Shown here piece after piece: positions 17,422 to 24,729 of a DNA stretch of 64,000 bases. Numbering within the stretch: the first letter of the stretch is position 1; each line of letters opens with the position of its first letter. The position numbers were made by a program, and so were the translations under genes. Under the pieces are notes generated by a model, which saw only the letters and a program-made list of their open reading frames with translations, was not told where the DNA came from and made no database searches. The DNA comes from Bordetella genomosp. 9 (GTDB lineage: Bacteria > Pseudomonadota > Gammaproteobacteria > Burkholderiales > Burkholderiaceae_B), in contig NZ_NEVJ01000001.1 in assembly GCF_002261425.1 (NCBI RefSeq), forward strand, positions 744,001-808,000, given 5' to 3'.

Positions 17422-18641
17422 AGCAACGATAATTGCTGGGGCGCCTGCGTGAGCGAACGCCGCAATTGCTCGGAAGGCGGCTCGGCCAGGCTCGGCCGAT
17501 AATCCTGCACCACGATGAAAGGCTTGACCTTGTCCATCGCGCAGCGTAGTCGCACCAGGTCCTGGTAGCGCACCGCCCGCAGCCGGCGCAGATCGGCCAG
17601 CCGCTTGGCGTTGCGCATGCCTATGCCCGGTACGCGCGCGATCAGCTGCTGCGGCGCGCGGTTGATGTCCACCGGGAAGGATTCGCGGTGCGCCAGGGCC
17701 CAGGCCAGCTTGGGATCGATGTCCAGCGGCAGGTCGCCCGCGCCGGGCAGCAATTCTTCCGCGCGGAATCCGTAGCCGCGCAGCAGGAAGTCGGCCTGAT
17801 ACAGGCGGTGTTCGCGCAGCAGCGGCGGCGCTTGCGCGGGCAGGGCGGTGGGACTGTCCGGTATGGGGCTGAACGCGGAGTAGTACACGCGCTTGAGCTT
17901 GTAGGAGCCGTACAGCGTCTGCGCCGTCTGCAGGATGGTGCGGTCGTCGGCGTCGTCCGCGCCCACGATCATCTGGGTACTCTGGCCCGCCGGCGCATGG
18001 CGCGGCGGCCGCTTGGCGCCCTTGGCTTCTTCCTGCGCGGTTTCCTGGTCCAGGCGGATGGAGCCCATGGCGCGCTTGATCGTATGGGCGCTCTTTTCCG
18101 GCGCCAGCCGCTGCAGGCCGCCATCGGTGGGCAACTCGATGTTGACGCTCAGGCGATCGGCGTACCGGCCCGCTTGCGAGATCAGCTTGGGATCGGCATC
18201 GGGGATGGTTTTCAGGTGGATGTAGCCGCGGAATTGATGGTCTTCGCGCAGTGAGCGCGCCACGTGCACCAGCTGCTCCATGGTGTAGTCCGCGCTGCGG
18301 ATGATGCCGGAGCTCAGGAACAGGCCGTCGATATAGTTGCGGCGGTAGAAATCCATGGTCAGGTCGACCACTTCGCGCGGCGCGAAGCGGGCGCGCGGCA
18401 CGTTGCTGGACCGCCGATTGACGCAGTACTGGCAGTCGTACTGGCAGAAATTGGTCAGCAGGATTTTCAGCAGCGAAACGCAGCGCCCGTCCGGCGTGAA
18501 GCTGTGGCAGATGCCCGCGCCCGTGCTCGCCCCCAGACCGTCAAGCCCGCGGCTGTCCCGCTTGGGGGCGCCGCTGCTGGCGCAGGACGCGTCGTATTTG
18601 GCCGCGTCCGCAAGGATTTCCAGCTTGGTAAGCAGTTCCAT
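17418..18641 (-). CDS. putative DNA modification/repair radical SAM protein (TIGR03916-type)
   Basis: 407 aa. The radical SAM cluster motif CX3CX2C is C66, C70, C73 (FCQYDCQYC). Three further cysteines lie upstream (C20, C45, C54), possibly for an auxiliary cluster. A C-terminal helix-hairpin-helix (about 325-365: INRAPQQLIARVPGIGMRNA) is a non-specific DNA-binding element. The family is distantly related to spore photoproduct lyase and is found next to DUF4130/UdgX genes, but its reaction is unknown. The downstream fusion gene overlaps it by 4 bases. A TATAAT box and a LexA-like box lie 13-36 bases upstream, pointing to SOS induction. No clear ribosome site precedes the ATG. Confidence 0.9.
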   Translation of the reverse strand: MELLTKLEILADAAKYDASCASSGAPKRDSRGLDGLGASTGAGICHSFTPDGRCVSLLKILLTNFCQYDCQYCVNRRSSNVPRARFAPREVVDLTMDFYRRNYIDGLFLSSGIIRSADYTMEQLVHVARSLREDHQFRGYIHLKTIPDADPKLISQAGRYADRLSVNIELPTDGGLQRLAPEKSAHTIKRAMGSIRLDQETAQEEAKGAKRPPRHAPAGQSTQMIVGADDADDRTILQTAQTLYGSYKLKRVYYSAFSPIPDSPTALPAQAPPLLREHRLYQADFLLRGYGFRAEELLPGAGDLPLDIDPKLAWALAHRESFPVDINRAPQQLIARVPGIGMRNAKRLADLRRLRAVRYQDLVRLRCAMDKVKPFIVVQDYRPSLAEPPSEQLRRSLTQAPQQLSLL

Positions 18642-18654
18642 GGCAGAGGATATG

Positions 18655-18670
18655 CTGTGTTTATATCCAG
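18655..18670. promoter_or_regulatory. LexA/SOS box
   Basis: Read on the minus strand the site is CTGGATATAAACACAG, which has the CTG-N10-CAG frame and matches the E. coli SOS consensus CTGTATATATATACAG at 13 of 16 positions. It ends 13 bases before the start codon of the radical SAM gene and begins one base after the TATAAT box. Bound LexA would therefore cover the transcription start. Confidence 0.7.
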
Positions 18671-18671
18671 T

Positions 18672-18677
18672 ATTATA
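18672..18677 (-). promoter_or_regulatory. -10 box of the radical SAM/UdgX operon
   Basis: TATAAT on the minus strand, a perfect -10 hexamer in otherwise GC-rich DNA, 30 bases upstream of the start codon. No good -35 hexamer is found at 16-18 bases further upstream, where the sequence is already the end of the DUF2945 gene, so the promoter may be weak or depend on other contacts. The predicted start site falls inside the LexA-like box. Confidence 0.5.
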
Positions 18678-18692
18678 CGCGGCCCGCCCGCG

Positions 18693-18902
18693 CTAGCGCG
18701 TCTTCTTCAAGGCCTCGGCCTTATGAATCGCCGTCTTGCCGGTACGAGCGCTTTTCACCTCATATTGCGGGTGATCCGGCGACGCCTTCGCCACATGGCC
18801 GCCAGCCTTCGACGTCCCCGTCACCTTCCGCGTAACGGTGCCTTCCGTCCGCCCCTGTGAGGTCTCCCACTGGACCTTGTCGCCCTTCGAAAGATTGGCC
18901 AT
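18693..18902 (-). CDS. DUF2945 (hypervirulence-associated TUDOR-like) small protein
   Basis: 69 aa. The pattern KGDKVQWETSQGRTEGTV, then VKSARTGKTAIHKAEAL is that of DUF2945, a small beta-barrel SH3/TUDOR-like fold common in proteobacteria. It is basic and cytosolic. The ATG at 18902 has a GGAG ribosome site at 8 bases; an in-frame extension to 19016 adds a Cys/Arg-rich leader with no homology features. Its stop lies 16 bases upstream of the radical SAM promoter box. Function unknown. Confidence 0.82.
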   Translation of the reverse strand: MANLSKGDKVQWETSQGRTEGTVTRKVTGTSKAGGHVAKASPDHPQYEVKSARTGKTAIHKAEALKKTR

Positions 18903-19031
18903 GCCGCAACTCCACAAACGCGGCGCCGGGCGGCCGCGGTTCCGGCCACCGACGCAATACGCATGCCGCAGGAGAACTCGATTGGTCGCCTGCGGTTTGG
19001 TCTGATTTTTCTGCATTGGGCGCCCGCAACC

Positions 19032-19061
19032 TTGCCAGAGTGTCAGAAAAATGTTTATATT
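19032..19061 (+). promoter_or_regulatory. promoter of the AbiE-type module
   Basis: TTGCCA (19032-19037), an 18-base spacer and TATATT (19056-19061) each match the sigma-70 hexamers at 5 of 6 positions. The predicted start is near 19068, directly followed by the AGGAG ribosome site (19068-19072) of the antitoxin gene. Confidence 0.55.
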
Positions 19062-19068
19062 TCTGACA
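19041..19068. promoter_or_regulatory. inverted-repeat operator of the antitoxin
   Basis: TGTCAGAAA (19041-19049) and TTTCTGACA (19060-19068) are perfect 9-base inverted arms with a 10-base spacer. They overlap the -10 box and the predicted transcription start of the toxin-antitoxin operon. AbiEi-type antitoxins repress their own promoters by binding inverted repeats, so this is the likely operator. Confidence 0.65.
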
Positions 19069-19078
19069 GGAGATCAGT

Positions 19079-19672
19079 ATGCAATGGTTGAGCGAACAAA
19101 TCCTGGCTTATGCCGACACCCTGCCGGAAGGTGCCCCCATTTCGGCCAAGAGCCTTCTGCACCTCGGCAATCGCGCCGCGGTGGATCAGGCCTTGTCACG
19201 GTTGACCGCGCGCGGACGGTTGATACGCGCGGGACGTGGGATTTATCTTCGGCCGGTCCCCACCCGCTTTGGCGTCAGGGCCCCTTCCGTCCAGCAGGCA
19301 GTCGACGCGCTCGCCACTCAGCGTGGTGAGGTGATCGTGTCGAGCGGGGCGGCGGCTGCCAATACGCTTGGGCTGACGACACAGGTGCCCGTTCGCGCCA
19401 TTTATCTGACTTCCGGTCGCAGCCGGAAAATGAATTTCGGCAAACAGGTCATAGAACTGCGCCATGCGCCGCGGTGGCAACTCGCGCTCGCCGACAAGCC
19501 TGCTGGCGAGGCTGTGCGGGCTCTGGCCTGGCTGGGACCAGAAAGGGCGGAGTCCGCGTTGAAAACACTGAAGCGCAGACTCGCTCCGAGCAGCTTTAAC
19601 GAATTGGTCGCCGCGGCGCCGCGGTTGCCCACCTGGCTTGCGCGCAGCGTAGGGAAGGTTGCGTATGGCTGA
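19079..19672 (+). CDS. AbiEi-like antitoxin (DUF6088, type IV TA)
   Basis: 197 aa. An N-terminal winged helix-turn-helix (about residues 1-65, 'PISAKSLLHLGNRAAVDQALSRLTARGRLIRAGRGIYL') is followed by a C-terminal antitoxin domain, as in AbiEi/DUF6088 proteins that repress their own operon. It counteracts the downstream nucleotidyltransferase toxin without direct complex formation in the studied type IV systems. AGGAG is at 6 bases from the ATG. The stop overlaps the toxin start by 8 bases. The gene looks less GC-rich than its surroundings, which suggests horizontal acquisition. Confidence 0.87.
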   Translation: MQWLSEQILAYADTLPEGAPISAKSLLHLGNRAAVDQALSRLTARGRLIRAGRGIYLRPVPTRFGVRAPSVQQAVDALATQRGEVIVSSGAAAANTLGLTTQVPVRAIYLTSGRSRKMNFGKQVIELRHAPRWQLALADKPAGEAVRALAWLGPERAESALKTLKRRLAPSSFNELVAAAPRLPTWLARSVGKVAYG

Positions 19673-20685
19673 CGCATTCCTTGAGCTTTCGGCTGGCGAC
19701 CGTCGCGATGTGCTGGGCGTTGCGGCCGACAGGACGGGGCGGCCAGCTCACCTTCTGGAAAAGGACATTTGGGTAGTGTGGGCGCTGTCAATCCTCTATG
19801 GGTCGGCACTCGGCGAACATCTGGTATTCAAGGGCGGTACGTCGCTGTCGAAAGCCTATGGGGTCATTCGTCGATTTTCGGAAGAAGTTGATCTGACCTA
19901 CGATATTCGATCCATCGTGCCGGACATGACGGATCACGAGGGTGAGGCGCTGCCAAGAACCCGTAGCGAAGAAAAGCGGTGGTCGTCGGAAGTGCGCAAG
20001 CGCCTTCCGGAGTGGGTTGCCGGGACAGCGAAGCCGATCATCGTGGATGCGCTGCAGGCCGACGCACTACCTGCTGCGGTGCGCACCGAGGGCGAAAAGC
20101 TGTACCTAGACTACGAGCCCACGGTCGGCGGTTCAGGCTATGTGGCACCAAGCGTGATGCTCGAATTTGGCGCGCGCTCGACTGGAGAACCCGCGAGTCC
20201 ACGCGCAGTGGCTTGCGATGCATCTGATGTTGTGGAAGGCGTGGCGTTTCCCACCGCACGTCCTCGCGTGATGCACGCCGAACGTACCTTTTGGCAAAAA
20301 AACCACGGCGATCCACGTGTTCTGCTTGCAGGAGCGCCTCCGGGGTGACCGATTCGCGCGGCACTGGCATGATGTCGTGCGGCTGGATGAGGCGGGCCTC
20401 GCAGATGCGGCGTTCGCGGATCGTGAGCTGGCGAATGCCGTTGCCAGGCATAAAGGTATGTTCTTCGCCGAGAAAGCCGCCGATCGAACTTCGATCGATT
20501 ACACCGCAGCTGTGAGCGGTGGCTTGCACCTCGTACCAGACGGGGTGGCGTTCAAAGCCTTGCAGGACGACTACGCACGCATGGTCGAGGATGGGCTGCT
20601 GCTGGACGATGCCGAGCCGTTCGAAGAACTCATGAAACAATGCGCCGATATCGCCGTTCGGGCCAATCTCGCTACCCCGCCATAG
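19665..20685 (+). pseudogene. AbiEii-like nucleotidyltransferase toxin, frameshifted
   Basis: The first part (19665-20348) has the nucleotidyltransferase core: FKGGTSLSK at residues 55-63 and the acidic motif SEEVDL (D76). The frame then breaks at a run of seven A (20296-20302), and the rest of the protein (from about 20303 to 20685, with FCLQERLRGDRFARHWHDV) continues in the +1 frame. Removing one A gives a continuous 339 aa protein with a smooth junction (ERTFWQKTTAIHVFCLQ), a normal AbiEii length. It is either a real frameshift inactivating the toxin, a homopolymer sequencing error, or a tract corrected by slippage. The ATG at 19665 (AGGGAAGG upstream) is preferred to the TTG at 19659. Confidence 0.85.
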
Positions 20686-20758
20686 TTACTCTTTTTCGGG
20701 CACTACCAGCGGCACATCCGCCTTCAACATGGATGCACCACGTTGATGCGCGTATCCA

Positions 20759-21997
20759 TCAGGCAAACGAATCAACGGGGTCGCTTTGCAGGAGCTTGCG
20801 CATCGCGAACACGACGGCGAGGGCGCTCATGGTCAGGGTCGCGAGCAGTACCAAGGCGGCCATGCTGGCGTCCATGGAGAAGTTCAGCTGGGTGGCGCGC
20901 TCCAGCACCTTGTAGAGCAGCGCGGTGACGGCAAGGGACGCCGCGAACGTCGCGACGGCGACGAATAGCGCGAGCTGGATCACCAGGGCCAGCAGAAAGC
21001 CGTTGCCGCGTCCGGCGGCGCGCAGGACGGCGTATTCGGCAAGGTTCTTTTCGATGATCCCGTGCAGCACTTCCAGCACGAACACAACGCCGATCATGAT
21101 GCCGACCAGGATGCCGAAGTTGGTGACGATGCCCAGCGGCGTGCGATGAATGAAATGGTTCCGCTCGTGCGCGATGAGATCTTCCTTCAGCCATACCTGT
21201 GCGCTGCCGCGCATGCGGCGCGCCAGTTCGTCGCGGACGCGTTCGGCGTTCGCCCCGGGGACGATCTTGACCAGGCCCAGCGAAACCTGTTCCGCGGGCT
21301 GATCGAACAGGCGGGAGAAATCCTGGTCGCTGACGATCAGGTTGGCTGGAAAGTTGAAGTCCGGTCCCAGCTGGAAGGCGCCGATCAGGTCGATAGGCGG
21401 TGGCGTGGCGCTGCCGTTACCCGTGGGCGCACGCTCCGGCCGTGAGGCGTCGACGAGGTTGCCCGGGTGTTTCGCATTGCGCAGATAGACCCGTGGCGTC
21501 TCGCCGTCGTTCACCTGTTCGACGCGATCGGCGAAAGGGCCGCGCGACAGCGCGTCGATCAGCCCGGTGCCGGGCTGCCGTAGCCGCATCTGCTGATGCA
21601 CCAATCCTGGAGCGTGCAACGCGGCGTTCCCTGGATCGACGCCGATGACGCGGGCCGGGAGCGGTTCGCCGTGCTCGGTCAGGCTCAGTCGGGCCATGTG
21701 CACATACAGGGGCGTCGCGCTGCGCACGCCGGGCACGTCGCGCGCCTGGTAGACGAGGCCGCGCGCGAACGACGGCGGGGTATGCGCGATGGTGTCGAAC
21801 TGCGCGCTGACCAGGACGATATCGGCGTCGAGCGCGCGATCGAAATTCAGCACGCTATCCGTGAGCGCGTTCCTGAAGCCGAGCTGAATAAAAATCAGCA
21901 CTACCGCCACGCAGACGCCCGCAAGCGCCGCGACCAGTCCCAGGTCTTTGTGGCCCAGCTGGCGCAGGGCGAAGTTTGTCGATACCGGCAGCGTCAT
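20759..21997 (-). CDS. DevC-like ABC transporter permease (FtsX/MacB fold)
   Basis: 412 aa with one N-terminal membrane span (LVAALAGVCVAVVLIFIQLGF), a large periplasmic domain (about 40-275) and three C-terminal spans, the MacB/FtsX topology. The overall pattern, including 'FALRQLGHKDLGLVAALAGV', resembles DevC permeases of DevBCA exporters. No ATPase or HlyD-type adaptor lies next to it, so it is an orphan within this window. AAGGG precedes the ATG by about 6 bases. Possible roles are glycolipid or lipoprotein export. Confidence 0.8.
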   Translation of the reverse strand: MTLPVSTNFALRQLGHKDLGLVAALAGVCVAVVLIFIQLGFRNALTDSVLNFDRALDADIVLVSAQFDTIAHTPPSFARGLVYQARDVPGVRSATPLYVHMARLSLTEHGEPLPARVIGVDPGNAALHAPGLVHQQMRLRQPGTGLIDALSRGPFADRVEQVNDGETPRVYLRNAKHPGNLVDASRPERAPTGNGSATPPPIDLIGAFQLGPDFNFPANLIVSDQDFSRLFDQPAEQVSLGLVKIVPGANAERVRDELARRMRGSAQVWLKEDLIAHERNHFIHRTPLGIVTNFGILVGIMIGVVFVLEVLHGIIEKNLAEYAVLRAAGRGNGFLLALVIQLALFVAVATFAASLAVTALLYKVLERATQLNFSMDASMAALVLLATLTMSALAVVFAMRKLLQSDPVDSFA

Positions 21998-22354
21998 CGC
22001 GGCCCTTCAATACGTCAGTGGCGGGCCGCGCGGGCAGGCACGCCTGATCCACGGCAAAGTAACCCAGCCGCGCCGGTTTGGCACTAATTAGGTACATACG
22101 TGTGATGTTTTGACAACGTGAGTGGGGGAACCGTGCGAATGGCGTCATCCGTGCCCCTGCAAAAAAGGTTCATCCGGGTCCCAGCAGAAAACGCGCCGGC
22201 CTAGGGATTACCCTCGATTCTGAAAAATTGATTCTCGCCATGACGATTTATCCGCCGCGCGGCGACGCGCAGAATTCGGGCCATACGGAAGGGCACAACC
22301 AGGCGCCGATCTCGGTGTCCCGCCCCCGAACCAAACAGGACGAGGAGTACAGCC
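21998..22354. other. 357-base intergenic region
   Basis: Lies between the divergent DevC-like permease and the small periplasmic protein. I see no convincing gene, terminator or repeat. On the minus strand TTGTCA (22116-22111) could be a -35 box for the permease, but no good -10 hexamer stands at the right distance; on the plus strand TTGACA (22110-22115) likewise lacks a partner. The segment near 22080-22115 is clearly richer in A+T than its surroundings, so a promoter there is plausible. Confidence 0.4.
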
Positions 22355-22672
22355 ATGAAGATCAAGACGATTGTTTCCGCTTTGGTTCTGGCGGCCGCGG
22401 GCGTGGGCGTTGCCCAGGCGCAGACGACGCCGTTCCAGGGCGTCTATGGCAAGCAATACAGCAACGTGACGCGCGACCAGGTCGCCCAGGAACTGCAGAC
22501 CGCGCGCGCCGCGGGGCAGATGGGCAACGAAGACATGGACAACCAGCCCTTCAAGCCCCAGCCCGCCGCCAGCGCGCCGCGCACGAGCGTCGCCACTGAC
22601 GGCCAGCATGACCCCAGCGGCCTGAGCCACATGAAGTTCGGCGACACCGACAACATGCCGTTCCAGGGCTGA
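22355..22672 (+). CDS. small periplasmic DUF4148-like protein
   Basis: 105 aa. A Sec signal peptide (residues 1-22, cleavage after AQA) is followed by a short hydrophilic mature protein with NVTRDQVAQELQTARAAGQM, the core of the DUF4148 family of Burkholderiales periplasmic proteins. Two near-identical short elements, 'NQPFKPQ' and 'NMPFQG', end its halves. GAGGAG stands 9 bases before the ATG. Function unknown; family members are often stress- or host-induced. Confidence 0.75.
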   Translation: MKIKTIVSALVLAAAGVGVAQAQTTPFQGVYGKQYSNVTRDQVAQELQTARAAGQMGNEDMDNQPFKPQPAASAPRTSVATDGQHDPSGLSHMKFGDTDNMPFQG

Positions 22673-22700
22673 TCGGTCGCCGCGCCCGTCCCGCCGCGTC

Positions 22701-24008
22701 CTATTCCCCGCTGGTCCAGTCGACGTTGGCGCCGACAGACCGCAGGTTTTCAACGAAGTTGGGATGGGCGCGGCGGATCGGCAACGCGTTGGTGATTTCC
22801 GATCGTCCTTCGATGCTGGCTGCCACCATCAGCAGGGCGATCGCAACGCGGATGATGTAGGGGCTTTCCACCTTGGCGGGGCTGAGCCGCAGCCCGCCGA
22901 AAGTGATCAGGCGGTGCGGATCCGAAAGGAAAACATGCGCCCCGAATTTTGACAGCTCGACGGACCACCCCATGGCGCCGTCATAGACCTTGTTCCAGAA
23001 CATCGCGCTGCCCTCGGCCTGCACGCCCAGGGCGATGAAGATGGGCAGCAGGTCGACCGGCAGATAGGGCCAGGGCGCGGCCTCCACCTTGGTCAGGATG
23101 TTCTGCGTGAACGGTTTGCGCACGCGCAAGGGGCCATCGCGCAGCGCACGCGACCAGCCGTCGCGATGCGAGACCTCCACCCCGAATTTGGCGAACGTCC
23201 GATCGATCAGCGGAAACTGTTCCGGCGCGGTGTTGCGCACCGCGATGTCGCCGCCCGTGATGGCGCCCAAGGCCAGGAAGGTCGCGATTTCGTGGAAGTC
23301 CTCGCTGAAGCGGAATTCGCCGCCATCCAGCTTGTGGCCGCCTTCCACGCTCAGCCGCGACGTGCCTATCCCGTCGATGCTGGCGCCCAGCATCGCCAGG
23401 AAACGGCAGAACTCCTGCACGTGCGGTTCCGAAGCGGCATTGACCAGGGTCGAGGTGCCGCGGGCGGAAACCGCGCACAGCACGAAATTTTCGGTGGTGG
23501 TGACCGAGGCGTAGTCCAGCCAATGGTGGTTGGCCGTCATGCCGCCCCGCAGATCCGTTCTGACGATCAGTGAATCGGCGGTGCGGGATACGCTGGCGCC
23601 GAAGCGTTCCAGCACCTCCACGTGTGGATCGATTTCGCGTACGCCCAGGGTGCAGCCTTTGACGTCGTTCTCCAGGCGGGCGACGCCGAAGCGGGCCAGC
23701 AGCGGCGGCACCAGCATGATGGAAGAACGCATTTCCTCCGGCAGCCGATGCTCGGCGGGATCGAAGCGCGTCGCGCGGTGGTGCAGGTCCAGGATGCCGA
23801 TGGTGAAATCCATGGCGACGTCGCTGCCCAGGGTGCGGAAGATGTCCAGGATCTTCTTGACGTCGGTGATCTCGGGCACGCCGACCAGCCGCAACGGCTG
23901 GTCGGTGAGCAGGGTGGCGCAGAGTATGGGCAGGACGGCGTTCTTGTTGGCGGACGGCACAATCTTGCCGCGCAGCGGCAGGCCGCCGTTTACGATCAGG
24001 TTCGACAT
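22701..24008 (-). CDS. murA: UDP-GlcNAc 1-carboxyvinyltransferase paralogue (MurA-like)
   Basis: 435 aa EPSP-synthase-fold protein. The MurA catalytic set is present: Lys22 in the NKNA motif, Cys119 in KGCTLG (the PEP-adduct and fosfomycin-reactive cysteine), an aspartate in LPVDLLP corresponding to E. coli D305, and an arginine near residue 385 (YIIRVAIAL) corresponding to R397. Several neighbouring residues diverge from housekeeping MurA (e.g. GCTLGVREIDPH in place of GCAIGARPVDLH). The gene is not next to cell-wall or histidine genes where betaproteobacterial murA usually sits, so it is probably a second copy. Divergent from the AhpD-like gene. Confidence 0.83.
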   Translation of the reverse strand: MSNLIVNGGLPLRGKIVPSANKNAVLPILCATLLTDQPLRLVGVPEITDVKKILDIFRTLGSDVAMDFTIGILDLHHRATRFDPAEHRLPEEMRSSIMLVPPLLARFGVARLENDVKGCTLGVREIDPHVEVLERFGASVSRTADSLIVRTDLRGGMTANHHWLDYASVTTTENFVLCAVSARGTSTLVNAASEPHVQEFCRFLAMLGASIDGIGTSRLSVEGGHKLDGGEFRFSEDFHEIATFLALGAITGGDIAVRNTAPEQFPLIDRTFAKFGVEVSHRDGWSRALRDGPLRVRKPFTQNILTKVEAAPWPYLPVDLLPIFIALGVQAEGSAMFWNKVYDGAMGWSVELSKFGAHVFLSDPHRLITFGGLRLSPAKVESPYIIRVAIALLMVAASIEGRSEITNALPIRRAHPNFVENLRSVGANVDWTSGE

Positions 24009-24249
24009 AGGGAGGGTCGATATGCGGGCTCGCGATGAGAGGCGCCTATCATGCCATGCCCGTCGTGCCGGGGATACGGCGTAGATCTCAGTGCGGCGGT
24101 ATTGTTGCGCGGCGGGAAACGCGATGATTCACGGCACGCGTCTAGCGCCGGCAGGGTCGGCGGCCTACGATGGCTACGTTGTCGCAACGCCGGCAACGTG
24201 GGACCGAAATGCACGGCAGGGTCCGGCCAAATACATCGATGGGATCGTC

Positions 24250-24729
24250 ATGATGCAACGCTTGAACGCCGCTGAACAATGCCCCGAATTGTTCAAGAAA
24301 TTCGCCGAAGTCGGCAAGTTGTTGAAATCGGGCGACCTGGAAAGGTCGCTGTTCAACCTGATCGAAATCCGTGCCTCGCAAATGAACGGCTGCGGCTTCT
24401 GCCTGGACATGCACGTCAAGCAGGCGACGATCCAGGGCGAACGTGAACTGCGCCTGCACCACGTCGCCGTCTGGCGCGAATCCACGTTGTTTTCGCCGCG
24501 GGAACGCGCGGCGCTGGCCTGGACCGAAGCGCTGACGCGGCTGCCCGATGACGGCGTGCCCGATGCGATCTACGAGCACGTGCGCGAGCAGTTCTCGGAG
24601 AAGGAAATCACCGAACTCAGCTATGCCGTCATGATGATCAATGGCTGGAACCGCCTGAACGTGGGTTTCCGCACCACGCCGGGCTCGATGGACAAGGCGT
24701 TCGGTCTGGACAAGGCGAATCTGGACTAA
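24250..24729 (+). CDS. AhpD-like carboxymuconolactone decarboxylase family protein
   Basis: 159 aa. The core has the AhpD motif with redox cysteines C48 and C51 and His55 (NGCGFCLDMHVKQA). This subfamily (with the 'ERSLFNLIEIRASQMNGC' helix) acts in peroxide detoxification or as an uncharacterised alkylhydroperoxidase. Paired ATG codons at 24250/24253 begin the protein at the usual place; upstream in-frame codons to 24091 add residues without homology. No strong ribosome site is visible. Its stop overlaps the convergent LysR stop by 4 bases. Confidence 0.85.
   Translation: MMQRLNAAEQCPELFKKFAEVGKLLKSGDLERSLFNLIEIRASQMNGCGFCLDMHVKQATIQGERELRLHHVAVWRESTLFSPRERAALAWTEALTRLPDDGVPDAIYEHVREQFSEKEITELSYAVMMINGWNRLNVGFRTTPGSMDKAFGLDKANLD

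Noticed and set aside
19659..19664. TTG at 19659 as the toxin start
   Set aside because: The ATG at 19665 has better spacing to the AGGGAAGG ribosome site and a normal family N-terminus.
20296..20304. A AAA AAC heptamer in the toxin gene as a programmed -1 frameshift site
   Set aside because: The heptamer is in the right phase for -1 slippage, but the rest of the toxin is in the +1 frame, so -1 slippage would not restore the protein. An extra A in the run is the simpler explanation.
22110..22140. TTGACA as a plus-strand promoter for the DUF4148-like gene
   Set aside because: No -10 hexamer at 16-18 bases and more than 200 bases to the start codon.
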